64,000 nucleotides of DNA, from NCBI GenBank assembly GCA_034231615.1, contig CM067298.1:22592238-22656237 (forward strand), given 5' to 3'. Each line of letters begins with the position of its first letter. Positions within the stretch are counted from its first letter, which is position 1. A program made the translations under genes and the position numbers. The stretch comes from Meghimatium bilineatum. Lineage: Eukaryota > Mollusca > Gastropoda > Stylommatophora > Philomycidae. Shown piece by piece: positions 54,047 to 64,000 of the stretch. The notes below the pieces were generated by a model. It worked only from the letters and a program-made list of their open reading frames with translations. It was not told the origin of the DNA and did no database searches.

Positions 54047-54617
54047 GAAAGGAGAAAGAGCAAAGATTAAGTAGAGCATTCATTTAATTAGAAGTAACAG
54101 GATAATATCATTCAATCCTTCTCTTTCTGCGTTTTCTTTCGCTATTTTTTGTATCTTCAAGAACAGGAAATAAATTCATTGAATATCAAGAACTGTAACA
54201 TTTTACAAGCTAGATTTGTATGCACCTTTCTCTGAAGCATTCCACTAAATTTGTTCTGTTGTCCGAGCGCTGGCCGAAAATGAAAGATTTCCAATAAATC
54301 TGCCGTTACGAACTTGGCAGGCTAGTTGTAACGCTAATATGCAAATATGACAAATCAGTTTCGTCCATCAGACCTCCAGGAAATACCGAAATATTGTAAT
54401 ATCCGCGCATTACTTGACAGAAACAATGCTCTGGCTGTATTGTAAAAGGACTCCTGCCCACACTGTGAACAAAGAACGCCAGCCTAAGCTCAAGTATATC
54501 ATTTGTAAGCAGGGAAAACTCTGAACAAAAAGAATTAAAGCTATTGTTGAACATAGTTTTTGTTAGCATTAAAAACTTCATTGCTTTAATAAGAATCTCA
54601 TCGACGTCAAATAAATA
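54047..54617. other. No recognised gene
   Basis: A 91-codon minus-strand frame (54306-54581) resembles no known protein. Confidence 0.4.
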
Positions 54618-54715
54618 ATCAACGTCATTTGTTAGTTAACAGATGGAATCAATCTGATAAGAATATATCATCAACGTCATTTGTTAGTTAACAGATGGAA
54701 ACAATCTCATAAAAT
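54618..54715. repeat. Tandem repeat, about 48 bp x 2
   Basis: ATCAACGTCATTTGTTAGTT and AACAGATGGAA recur about 48 bp apart. Confidence 0.8.
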
Positions 54716-55781
54716 ATATTATTGTTCAGGTTCAACTGGAATATTTTTTAATCACCAACGGCTTCTACGACGACTAGGTATTCTGGGAAGTAAAGGAGGC
54801 AGGATTAATGATGACAACATCATCTACAGGTATGCCGTTGGTCACGTAAACATGAGGCTAAGACCGTATTGCTAGATACGCCTCAAAGATGTAAACAAAA
54901 AACTCTACTTTTATAGATAATGCTTCTCAACCGCCGGCATTGGCACGGAGCAGGGCCACGGCAACATTTCTACGGGGGTGCAAGAGCTTCTTCTTGAATT
55001 GTAAAGTTTAAAAAGGTTAGTATCCCAAAGGTTAAAAAGCAATGTTAAATAATAATTCTCTTCATTATAACTGGCGTACAGACGTTCCTATAACTTACTT
55101 TTAATATGATGTTTGACTAAACACACCAGACATGCCCAGGGTGTTCACTCTATAGACCAGGGTAGCCCGCGGGCAAAATACGGCTCGCTAAGACAATTTT
55201 ACTAGCCAGCCACACTAATTTAAAATTACAATAAGCACTACTTGACCGCTGAGCTAAATCAATATCACATCACAAAACTATCTGAGCCACACTGTCAACT
55301 ACGATACTAAACAGCGATAAGAATATATTACGGCAAACTTTTGATGTTGCTAATTGAACACAGTTATACCTGCTGCCAACTATTGATGTTTAATACTGGA
55401 GACTTTAACGCTGCATGGCTTACAGAATATATGACGTTCTTCGTATTCATGGCAACTTTTAGAACTAGAGAAAAGAAAAAAAAACTTGTTCATTTCACCC
55501 ACGGCTTTCTAGATCGACAAGGCTATGGAACGGAGTCTGTGACGTCACGGGACGTGCCAGTTGCATCATCAATCATCATCAGGTGCCATGCCGGCTGGCG
55601 TAGGCGGTCATAACTCTCCACAGCTCTTTGTTCACAGTATTATATATCAAGATCGTTGTTGTTTCCCTGCCGTGCCAGGTCAGTTGCACATAACATTTGA
55701 AATCTGCTATGTTACATCATAATAACTTTTCTTTAAATGTTTTGTTTACACTGGTAAAATTTTGTGTAAAATGACAATTGA
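54716..55781. other. No recognised gene
   Basis: Includes GC-richer pieces at 54940-55000 and 55145-55190 that read like ends of dispersed repeats (CTCAACCGCCGGC; GCCCGCGGGCAAAATACG), and a TGACGTCA palindrome near 55540. None could be assigned. Confidence 0.4.
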
Positions 55782-55783
55782 TA

Positions 55784-56086
55784 CTATGATCGCAGGCCAA
55801 CCCCTTTTTCGTTCTTGTTTCCCATTAGTGCCTACCTACGTATTTTGTGGTTAATTGATCTTAATATTATATCAATAAATAATCAATAATTAATTGAAAT
55901 ATTAACTTTTTAGGGTTAGGTGTTAGGGTTAGTTATGTTTTGTATAACTACTCCTAACCCTAAATATAATTATATTAAAAACAATAAACGATAAACATAA
56001 ACTGATTATATAGACAAGGGGAAAAATCACACAGGTAGGTACTAATTATGCTAACTGGCGCAACGGGGGTTGGACTACGATCATAG
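55784..56086. mobile_element. TA-flanked MITE, 303 bp
   Basis: The left end reads CTATGATCGCAGGCCAACCC, the right end inverted CTATGATCGTAGTCCAACCC: 22 bp termini with two mismatches. Inner parts also pair (ATTAGTGCCTACCT and ATTAGTACCTACCT). TA lies at both borders (55782-55783 and 56087-56088). The centre has TTAGGGTTAGG and an inverted CCTAACCCTAA. It is non-coding and probably mobilised by a Tc1/mariner-type transposase; that assignment is inference. Confidence 0.82.
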
Positions 56087-56088
56087 TA

Positions 56089-57849
56089 CCTGACAGTTTT
56101 AATAATATTATTTTTATTATTATTATGGTATCACTGAAATACTGGAAGAAACATGACTGTAACAGCCAATGAGTGTTGGGATATGCCAGAATATCAAGAA
56201 TATCCTTTATGGAGACACACTTGAGGTACAGATTTCGGGAACTACTAATACAAGGATATGTGGAGTAGGAATATAAATACAGGTAATGATATTGAGTCAT
56301 GGTGACATGATGTTATAGATTTTGTTGTATGGGAGAGACAGATAAGTAAAAGACAAAGGATAAAATGACAGTTAATATATATAACATATTGTTGAGAGGA
56401 TGCACAACAGCACACTATGCCATACGTGAACACGAATTTGATGTGCATATTGTGAAAGGATCGATGCAGCTCGGATTGGTTTCACTAGTCATATTGGTAA
56501 TACAACAAGAGTCTTCATGGTTATAACTAAAGCTCCGGAGAAACCACCGCTTGCATAGAGCAAGTAGGGGCTAATCGTTCGACATTTCTGGGGATGGAAA
56601 CAACAGCAACAACATAACAGTAAAAGTAGCATACGCATCCGTCTGCCATCTCCAAATCTTTTGTGACCACCTTTGTCAACATGGTAGATTCCTAGAAATT
56701 AGCTTCTGTTGTCCGACGTGTTCTTGACTCATTGTGGCTATGACTATTGTGATTTGAAATTAAACTATGATGGATGGAATTGCAGTAAATTAAATTTTAG
56801 ACCTCAGAAAACATAACTGTGTTTGAGAGTATGGGTCTATCGACCTCTATTTTCCATCGTTAATTTCCATTTCCATTGGTCTCTGACGTATCCCTTTACA
56901 CAACTCAACATTTAATATTACCCTCTCCAGATCACATAGTGCGAAGTGAACGATAGAGGCACTTATTATCTTGTTCTCTGCTACAGCATCCATCAATTTA
57001 GACAACTAAGTTCACTGACTCTAGTCTTAACGCCATCCATACTACCTCTAGAGTCCGAAATAGGATACAACAGAAATTAATCCGATTTCTTTAAGGGCTA
57101 GACATACCCAGAAATATCAAAAACATCACTTTTTTATACTTACCAAAACAAGTTAAATTTTTATAAATCTCATAGCATCTATTTTCTTACACAGATTACA
57201 TTTTGTGGTCATTGACTATAGTTTTTGTGTTACAGTGATTTAAAATTTGTATGGGTATCAATGGAAACAACTGTTTGTGTAGTCTTCATTTGTGCATGCG
57301 CGATTTTCGCCATAAAAAAACATTTTTCTGTGATTTTTATATATCTTCCACATTTTGTAAGCTAAGCTAATGAGATTGCCATTTAATGTACATATGTTCT
57401 ATCGCTGTAACATGAAACATTTCCACTATGCTTACATTGAAAGAAAACAAACTTAAACCACATTAATTTGCAACAAAAATCTTCAATTTTTTGGGGTAAT
57501 TTTTCTGAATACTTTATGAAACAAGTTTATACATACAGTTATTTCCAAACTTCAAGATCCAGATAAGCCGTATATAAACCAAATTACTTGTTTCTGAGAT
57601 AAGCTAAAAATGATTAATTCAGAGTGAATAAACCAGTATCAGTATTTTTTAATATGTTAATTGTTATTAATTACATAATTAATTATTTACACTAATTAGT
57701 CTATTATTGTTCAGCCAGGAATAGTTTATACTAAATCACCAGTATATAATCTACTATGGAGCAAAAGTTTATGTGAATCTAAAAGTTTATGTGAAAATAT
57801 CAATATTGACTGTTTTGCAAAATTAAACAGAAGTTACCACTTTTCTGGG
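56089..57849. other. Long stretch with no recognised gene
   Basis: About 1.8 kb, AT-rich, frames no longer than 84 codons. No minisatellite, SINE or LINE motif could be read. It is the longest featureless stretch in the window and may be intronic or intergenic. Confidence 0.5.
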
Positions 57850-58062
57850 TGGGTTGAACCCAATGTTTCCCAATCTTTTTTTTACCATACCCCTCCTAAG
57901 TCTTTCTAAAATTCTGATGGTCCCCTATGTAACATATTTCTTTTATATTAAAAAATTGCATTATTCTCCACTGAATTGCCTCACCACCCCCCCTGAACAA
58001 TCAAATATCCTCCCACCCCCACCTGAACACTGGTCTAGCACCTTTCAAGAAGACATTGTAGA
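57850..58062. mobile_element. Non-autonomous DNA transposon fragment
   Basis: TTGAACCCAATGTTTCCCAATC followed by C-rich tracts (CACCCCCCCTGAAC, CCCACCCCCACC) resembles 7105-7400. Confidence 0.4.
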
Positions 58063-58074
58063 TTCTTGATTGAA

Positions 58075-58120
58075 AACGAGAAACATGACAGATGGGACAT
58101 TCCCGTAAGTTATTCACTCT
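58075..58120 (-). mobile_element. Small LINE-end fragment
   Basis: The minus strand reads ACGGGAATGTCCCATCTG and TCAATCAAGAATC, matching 49755-49805 and 19048-19095. Confidence 0.5.
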
Positions 58121-58259
58121 CCATTCCACCAGCCATCCAAGTGTATACAATATTAGTCACAGTAAGGTTTTGATCATATTAAAAGAAAACATACCAAAGT
58201 GAATGTGAAAATTCTCAAGAAAAAGGAGAAACATGGTCTATTGTCTGTCCCCAGGTGAA

Positions 58260-58960
58260 TAATGGTTCATTATATTCACACTTGCCGCTAAGCGTAAGGG
58301 TAGGAGCTTAAGCTGTCGTTCCACGGCCAGATGTGTCGCGAAGGTTGCATTTAGTCAATGTTTGTTCAAGGATATCTTGATGTTTTCTATCCACAGTTTT
58401 CTTGGTCTACCTTGGGCTTTACGCCCGGTTATCTTTTGTTATATGCTCTTATTGGTATTTGGTTTCAGTTCATTCTCATAAGGTGACCGAACTATTTTAC
58501 TTGCTGTCTTTCAATATGTTCACAACATGATATTATACCAATTCTTTTTCTAGCTTCTTCATTTATTATTTTATCTAGTTTAGTAACCAGTGCAGCTTGC
58601 TTTTCTCAGACACTTCATTTCACATGTAACGATTTTCCTCTGAAGCGAAACTGTTAAAGACAATGTTTGACATTGGTAGTAGAGTGTTGGTACACACATT
58701 CTAGATATTATCTGTTTATTTCCATCTTGATCTATGGGTGAAGAAGTAATAGTGAAAGTTGGTAGGTCACTGTGTTTGTTTTCTGGCACCTAGTTTCTAT
58801 TTCTCTATCTAGTTTTCCATTTACGGAAAAAAATGCTTCCTAGATATTTAAATTCTTTGACTTGTTTCCCTTTGATGTTATCTATTGTTATATTCATTGG
58901 TGTTGCAGACTTGCTAGTTTTCATAACTTCTGTTTCTGTACGTTAAAGAAACTTGGTATC
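58260..58960 (-). mobile_element. LINE remnant, YQCQT group
   Basis: From 58945 the minus strand reads TEVMKTSKSATPM, then VKEFKYLGSIF, VPTLYYQCQTLSLTVSLQRK, VTCEMKCLRKA and after frame changes GRPRKLWIENIKISLNKH. It ends in ERQLKLLPLRLAASV near 58275. The order equals that of the plus-strand copy at 60005-61140, so the two form an inverted pair about 1 kb apart. The RT catalytic region is absent. Confidence 0.85.
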
Positions 58961-59199
58961 CAGAGAATAATGAGTTTTACAGAGGAATTAAACCCAACTC
59001 ACCTGGGCGATTAGTATTCGTTACATAGGCATCACTATTTGTAAATCGTTGTTTATATTTATTACGAGTAGCGTATGAGAAAAACAGAGATTAAGAACTA
59101 TATATTAAACATAAAGAAAACAAAATATTATGATAATCTGCAAAATCAGAGTCCATCCATTCGTAAGCCCACAACCCGTCAGAGTCCTAGGATTACCAT
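58961..59199. other. No recognised feature
   Basis: AT-rich spacer between LINE remnants. Confidence 0.4.
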
Positions 59200-59790
59200 A
59201 CCGAATTCGTCAACACAGAATCCTTCACAAATGCGGACGAGCGTGGAAAGATCTTGACCTGTCCAATCTGTGATATTATCTGCCCATGATTTTCTTGTGT
59301 TCCCTCTGCTTCTTTCACCTTCAACTATACCCGGCAATATTGCTGGAAATCATATCGATATACATGTTTAAACAATGCAAGTTTTTGTTGTTTCACTATT
59401 GAAAATAGTCATTCTTGTAAACCTGCCAGTTCTCTTTACTTTTTTCTTACGGGCACACTAGTCTTATACTCTATAGGAAATATGCAACATTCGCCCATAA
59501 CCCTCGTATTGTAAGGCGTGTATCTGTCTCTCTATGCCTACAGTAAGTGTCCAACTCTCACAACCATACATCATAATAGCACTAATAAGTTATCAATTCT
59601 GATCTTTACTCTAAAACTGATGTCGATTTTCTATATTAGATTTAGTTTTGGCATAACAGTTAAGACCATCTCCAACGTTATATTTAATTCAGTTTTGGAG
59701 TTTCCATCACTGTATATGCAAGATCCTAGGAATTTAAAATATTCACTTCATCAAGTTTATGTGTATTCACCATGATGTTGGTTTGTGCAT
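59200..59790 (-). mobile_element. LINE remnant, YGCES group, C-terminal end
   Basis: The minus strand reads IMMYGCESWTLTVGIERQIH near 59580, then GYGRMLHISY, KRTGRFTRMTIF and IVEGERSRGNTRKSWADNIT near 59290. It ends in DWTGQDL. These match YGCESWTLT, RRMLxI, and the GKRSRGRQxxxWxDNIxxWTG end of that LINE family. Frame changes separate all parts. Confidence 0.8.
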
Positions 59791-60004
59791 CTGTTTCTCT
59801 GTTGTTAGCCAAAATCTGGTTTTATTTCGTGTTGAATTTCCACTTAGTACTTGCGGGTCGAGGGCAACAAAAAACAACAACAAATAAAAACACAAAAAAA
59901 CAAACAAAAACCAGTGCGAAACATACCGAGGCATCTGGTTATTAAGCCACACCAGGAAATTTTTGCATAGATAATAGAACAACGTGCAAGGTACATCGTC
60001 CAAC

Positions 60005-61140
60005 CACAAATGAGTCCCTCTCAAATTGGCTTCAGAAGAAGGGTTAGCTGCACAGACTCCTTGTTCTCGCTGAAACTAGAAATGTATTATATCAAAGGAC
60101 AACTGTTAGAAAGTATAGAAGCTTTGTATAAAAACTGCCAATTTGTGGTAAGAACATCAGATGGTATCACAGACGCATTTGATACAAAACGGGAGTGTGT
60201 CAGGATTGCGTGCTCTCACCTTGCTATTCAATATATACATAGACATAATAATAAAAGAGGCAAAAAGTGTTAAGGGCAACATCACAGACTCAGAAAAAGA
60301 CAATTCAGAGCAACTAAACAATGAAATAAATGAACTACTTTTCGCAGACGACCAGAGCCTCATATACGAAAACGAAGAACAACTACAAAATCATGTTAAT
60401 TAACTATCTGCAACATGTAGAAAATACAACATCAAGATCAATACAAAAAAGACGGAAACACCGAGCTCACTAAAGATACAGATCAACAACAAAGTAGTAA
60501 AACAAGTAACATAGTTCAAATATCTCTGTAGTATTTTTAAAGACAATGGACGCCTCGATATGAAAAAAATGGAGACGAGGTGTCAAATGGCGAATGCAGT
60601 AACATACCAACTGTCACCACTACTTCTTCATCCCAAGATCGAGATGGAAGTTAAATAACAAATGATCGACAGTATATTCCTACCAACACTGTGTTACCAG
60701 TGCCAAACCGTGTCTCTCTCATCTTCACATTACAGAAAGATAGTGACATGTGAGATGAAATGCTTGAGGCAAGTCGCCAGGGTCACCAGGCTCGATAGAT
60801 TACGAAATAAAGATATCATAGAAAGAATAGGTATAATACTTTGTACAGATTACATAAAAAACCAGCAGATCGAGTGGTTTGGCCACATTATGAGAATGCA
60901 TCACGACAAGTTCAAGCATATAACCAAATGATCAGGGTACAAAGCCAGAGGAAGACAACGGAGAAGATGGATAGAAAACGTCAGGGACATCCTGAACAGA
61001 CACGGTTATAGCACAGCCGAGGCCACACATCTGGTTTTAGAACGCAAGCTCGAGCTCCAATCACCCCTATACTTAACGGCAAGAGTGGATAACAAACCAC
61101 CTGGGGAAAGACTTGCTGGTAATTTTTTCAGGGACATATA
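60005..61140 (+). mobile_element. LINE remnant, YQCQT group, RT to 3' end
   Basis: Longest YQCQT copy. The plus strand reads SQIGFRRRVSCTDSLFSLK (RT motif 1), ALYKNCQFVVRTSDG, then in another frame LFNIYIDIIIKEAKS, NELLFADDQSLIYENEEQLQ with FADD near 60347. FLPTLCYQCQTVSL (60670), CEMKCLRQVARVTRLDRLRN, QQIEWFGHIMRM and RGRQRRRWIENVRDILNRHG follow, with the end near 61140. At least six stops or shifts are visible. RT motif 3 (the first Asp) is missing, so part of the palm is deleted. Confidence 0.88.
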
Positions 61141-61232
61141 GCAGTGACATAACGTTATGAACTCCCATATAGCAATGACTTTAAGATGTCGTCTCCCACA
61201 TAGCAGTGACAAAGTTATCATCTCGGCTACAA
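61135..61232. repeat. Short tandem repeat, about 36 bp x 3
   Basis: CATATAGCAGTGACATAACG and variants occur three times (61136, 61169, 61199). Confidence 0.7.
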
Positions 61233-61251
61233 GATTGTATTATACGACTAA

Positions 61252-61725
61252 AAATGTTGAAATCTGGCACAGACAAAATATGCCATGTTGAAATCTGATA
61301 CAGACAAAATATACCATGTTGAAATCTGGCACAGACAAAATATGCCATGTTGAAATCTGATACAGACAAAACTATACCATTTTGAAATCTGACACAGACA
61401 AAAATATACCATGATGAAATCTGATACAGACAAAAATATGCCAAGTTGAAATCTGATACAGACACAAAAATACCATGTTGAAATCTGATACAGACAAAAA
61501 TATGCCATGTTGAAATCTGATACAGACAAAATATACCATGTTGAAATTAGATACAGACAAAAATATGCCATTTTGAAATCTGACACAGACAAAAATATAC
61601 CATGTTGAAATCTGACACATACAAAATATACCATGTTGGAATCTGACGGACAAACATATACCATGTTGAAATCTGACAGACAAGAATATGCCATGGTGGA
61701 ATTTGACACAGACAAGAAAATCATG
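61252..61725. repeat. Minisatellite, 31-33 bp x about 14
   Basis: Units contain CATGTTGAAATCTGATACAG then ACAAAATATAC. Length varies by the number of A. Units with GGCACAG and GATACAG alternate at the left edge. Overlapping minus-strand frames up to 178 codons are repeat translations. Confidence 0.95.
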
Positions 61726-61867
61726 TCACTTTCAAACGTTTGCATCAAATACCGGAAACCGTTTTTATCAGGTGTGAGTAGCACATGACAACATGTCGAG
61801 TCTTATTAAAGTTTGAATATTTGCATCGGCAATCTTTTAATAAACATTATATATTTGTTATGTGTCT

Positions 61868-62012
61868 TGCTGATAGCAATATGTAGAGATAACACAACAT
61901 TTGATGTTCTTTGTATTGCTGGTAGCAATCAATGTAGCGAGCAATTCAGCATTTGTTGTTGTTTATATTGCTGGTAGAAATCAATGTAACGATCAACCCA
62001 GCAGTTTGTTGT
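61868..62012. repeat. Tandem repeat, about 60 bp x 2.5
   Basis: TATTGCTGGTAGCAATCAAT, GTAGCGAGCAATTCAGCATT and variants recur about 60 bp apart. Confidence 0.75.
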
Positions 62013-62794
62013 TGTTGGTTGTTGTGATTTCCTAGCAAATATAAATGCATTTAATAAGTTGCCATTGCTTTTAATATTGTCCGAATGCAAAATTGACTTA
62101 ATCGGAAGTTGACCTTGCCGACCAATAGCAGGACTCTTGTTTGTAACGATCCTGTAAAACTAACATTGAATATTTGGAAACTTGAAATCAACATCTCCAC
62201 TATATCTTCACAGCATTATCTGGGTTATTAATCGATCAATCTATACATGCGCTTCGCTACTCGATCACATGTCTACATCAGAACCACAGAAAAATATAGC
62301 TAAGGCTATACAACTAACCGTAAACATCCACTCATCGGAAGGCTTTTTAAATATCTAGTTTTTACCTACCCACAGAAACAGACAACAACACTATCATATT
62401 GCGCGTTACTTCGAGAGACTAGTCACTTGTCGCTACGCAATGGAGAAAAAAATCAACGTAGCCTCTCATAGTGCCGTGCAATTGTGTTTTATTGTTGTGT
62501 GTTGCTGTAGAAAGGTCAAGAAAAGCCACCGATGAGCGGATTCTTATGCTAGTTGTCTTGCCTGGATGACAACGCCAAGATGGCAGTATTTCAACGTACA
62601 AACACACGCATGTACGTCCTGGATACCTTCATAAGATGCAGTCAACGTCAACCATTTATAATTTAATCGAGCTAGAAATTAACTGCTCATTTTTGCCAAG
62701 AAACTGTGTTAGATCATGGATACACACTCGCTGCCAGCTTATTAAAAAAAAAACTTAGCTAAGTAAGAATACGAATGCTCTCAAACAGTTAACT
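62013..62794. other. No recognised gene
   Basis: AT-rich, short frames only. Confidence 0.45.
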
Positions 62795-63046
62795 TTCTAC
62801 GGGCGTTGATAACACTAATTATTTTCACCATTGATCGTTCTCCGTTCTACGGGCGTTGATAACACTAACTCTTTTCACCATTGATGGATCTCCGTTCTAC
62901 GGGCGTTGATAACACTAACTCTTTTCACCATTGATCGATCTCCGCTCTACGGGCGTTGATAACACTAACTCTTTTCACCATTGATCGATCTCCGCTCTAC
63001 GGGCGTTGATAACACTAATTCTTTTCACCATTGATCGATCTCTGCT
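62795..63046. repeat. Tandem repeat, 50 bp x 5
   Basis: Exact 50 bp units contain CTACGGGCGTTGATAACACT and TTTTCACCATTGATCGATCT. They differ at a few positions only. Confidence 0.96.
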
Positions 63047-63610
63047 ATCTGACAAATGATATTATTATGTTGACCCCCTGAGAAAATTCCTGGACATGGC
63101 AACCTGTTTCTGTCGGTTTCACTAAACATCCCATGATTCTTGTAGCCAGGATCGTCCTGCTGTTGGTGATTGATACTAGTTTATCGATTCTCGGACCCAC
63201 TGCCTGTTAAAGTGAACATATTTGAATTACATGCTCCAAGGTATGGGTGCTTGTTATACCTATGCAGTTTGGTATCTTAAGATATGTGTCTTAAGTGCGA
63301 TGCGAGAACACGCACCCTGGAGGTTGCACTTGGTGTCAAATCACTCTCCCGAACTCAAGTACATAGACACAAGGGGAGAAGTAGCGTGAAATGGTAGAAA
63401 ATGACATTTAGTGATAAGAAACGAGTAAAATATTTTTAAAATGCCATGAAATTGAAGTACTGACATTTTTTTGGGTAGGTTCTTCGTGTACGGGGCAGGC
63501 GACGCTAAATTTCCAGGTTCGCCTTGACACGCTACATCACTGGATGAAGTATGTGACAAGTGGAGTTCATATTGGTGTGTTCTAAGTCACCAGTGCCCTA
63601 TGTGTAGCTT
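63047..63610. other. No recognised gene
   Basis: Unique-looking, only short frames. Confidence 0.45.
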
Positions 63611-63616
63611 TAAAAT

Positions 63617-63760
63617 AGTTGTTATGACGAAATAGGCATAACATCTGGCCAATATTACAGTGGGTTATGACGAAATCCGTATAACATATGGTCATATTAG
63701 AGAGGGTTATGACGAAATCAGCATAACATCTGGTCATATTAGTAAGGGTTATGTTGATCA
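63617..63760. repeat. Tandem repeat, about 41 bp x 3.5
   Basis: GTTATGACGAAATCAGCATA then ACATCTGGTCATATTAG; three full units and a partial one. Confidence 0.92.
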
Positions 63761-63820
63761 CCGCCTCCATCACCGTTATTTCGTGATTTCTCTAGTTTCC
63801 CAAAAAGATAGAATGCTCAC

Positions 63821-63987
63821 GTGAACACGCCCGTCACCAGACCCAACAAGCTCATTAGTTTTTCCATCTTCATCGATAATGTTTCCTGATGTGGTCCACC
63901 GGATCATAACTTTATTTCTTGTGAAAAGCACACAAGTATGTCTCTCTAGTCGTCGATCCCTAAGTGAAAGTATGTCGTTTAGGTCTA
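63821..63987 (-). CDS. Candidate host exon, function unknown
   Basis: The minus strand has a pyrimidine-led acceptor (CCTTGCTTTTAG) ending at 63988 and a GTGAGC donor at 63820-63815. Between them an uninterrupted frame includes LNDILSLRDRRLERHTCVLF, then RWTTSGNIIDEDGKTNELVG and SGDGRVH. The composition is protein-like, with balanced charged and hydrophobic residues and no repeat character, unlike the chance frames nearby. I recognise no domain. If real, the gene continues outside the window at the high end. Confidence 0.35.
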
Positions 63988-64000
63988 CTAAAAGCAAGGA

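Noticed and set aside
55910-55980. Chromosome-end telomere repeats
   Set aside because: Only two or three imperfect TTAGGG units per side, inside a MITE; not a telomere tract.
61248-61784. 178-codon minus-strand frame with Cys and Phe periodicity
   Set aside because: Translation of the 31-33 bp minisatellite.

Overview
This is a eukaryotic, AT-rich, repeat-dominated genomic window. I read it as invertebrate and probably molluscan, perhaps a gastropod. That is inference: it rests on tRNA-headed SINEs, many non-LTR retrotransposons (LINEs) with endonuclease, RT and RNase H domains, a hAT transposon with a ZBED-type transposase, a receptor exon of the peptide-GPCR kind flanked by introns, and the lack of any bacterial operon. 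No complete host gene lies inside the window.

Host coding content is tiny. One exon is convincing: 35255-35474 (minus) encodes TM1 to the start of TM3 of a class A peptide receptor (ETH/TRH-receptor-like), with good splice sites. A second candidate exon, 63821-63987 (minus), has plausible splice sites but no recognised family. Every other long reading frame is a transposon remnant or a translation of a tandem repeat.

The window is best described as minisatellites with transposons inserted in and between them. I see about 30 tandem arrays with units of 19 to 83 bp, roughly a fifth of the sequence by my estimate. The largest are 1421-3741 (19 and 31 bp units) and 19903-22014 (about 50 copies of a 42 bp unit). 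Several arrays are split by insertions whose target-site duplications can be read: a nearly full-length RNase H-type LINE (25049-29689, 11 bp duplication), a hAT element (41309-43542, 8 bp duplication) and a 154 bp short retroelement (11665-11818, 12 bp duplication).

Decayed LINE pieces fall into about four groups. One carries a YQCQT motif after the RT (17.3, 18.1, 32.8, 37.0, 58.3 and 60.0 kb). One carries YGCES/YACET-like motifs (9.6, 14.0, 50.1, 51.6 and 59.2 kb). One ends in a basic GRPRRRW motif (3.8, 51.0 and 53.0 kb). RNase H-type LINEs form the fourth (10.4, 18.5, 25-29.7, 31.5 and 40.2 kb). Small elements include two SINE families with clean duplications, a 144 bp hAT MITE inside a LINE RT, a 303 bp TA-flanked MITE with telomere-like motifs, and a 295 bp Penelope-like fragment carrying a hammerhead-ribozyme-like core.
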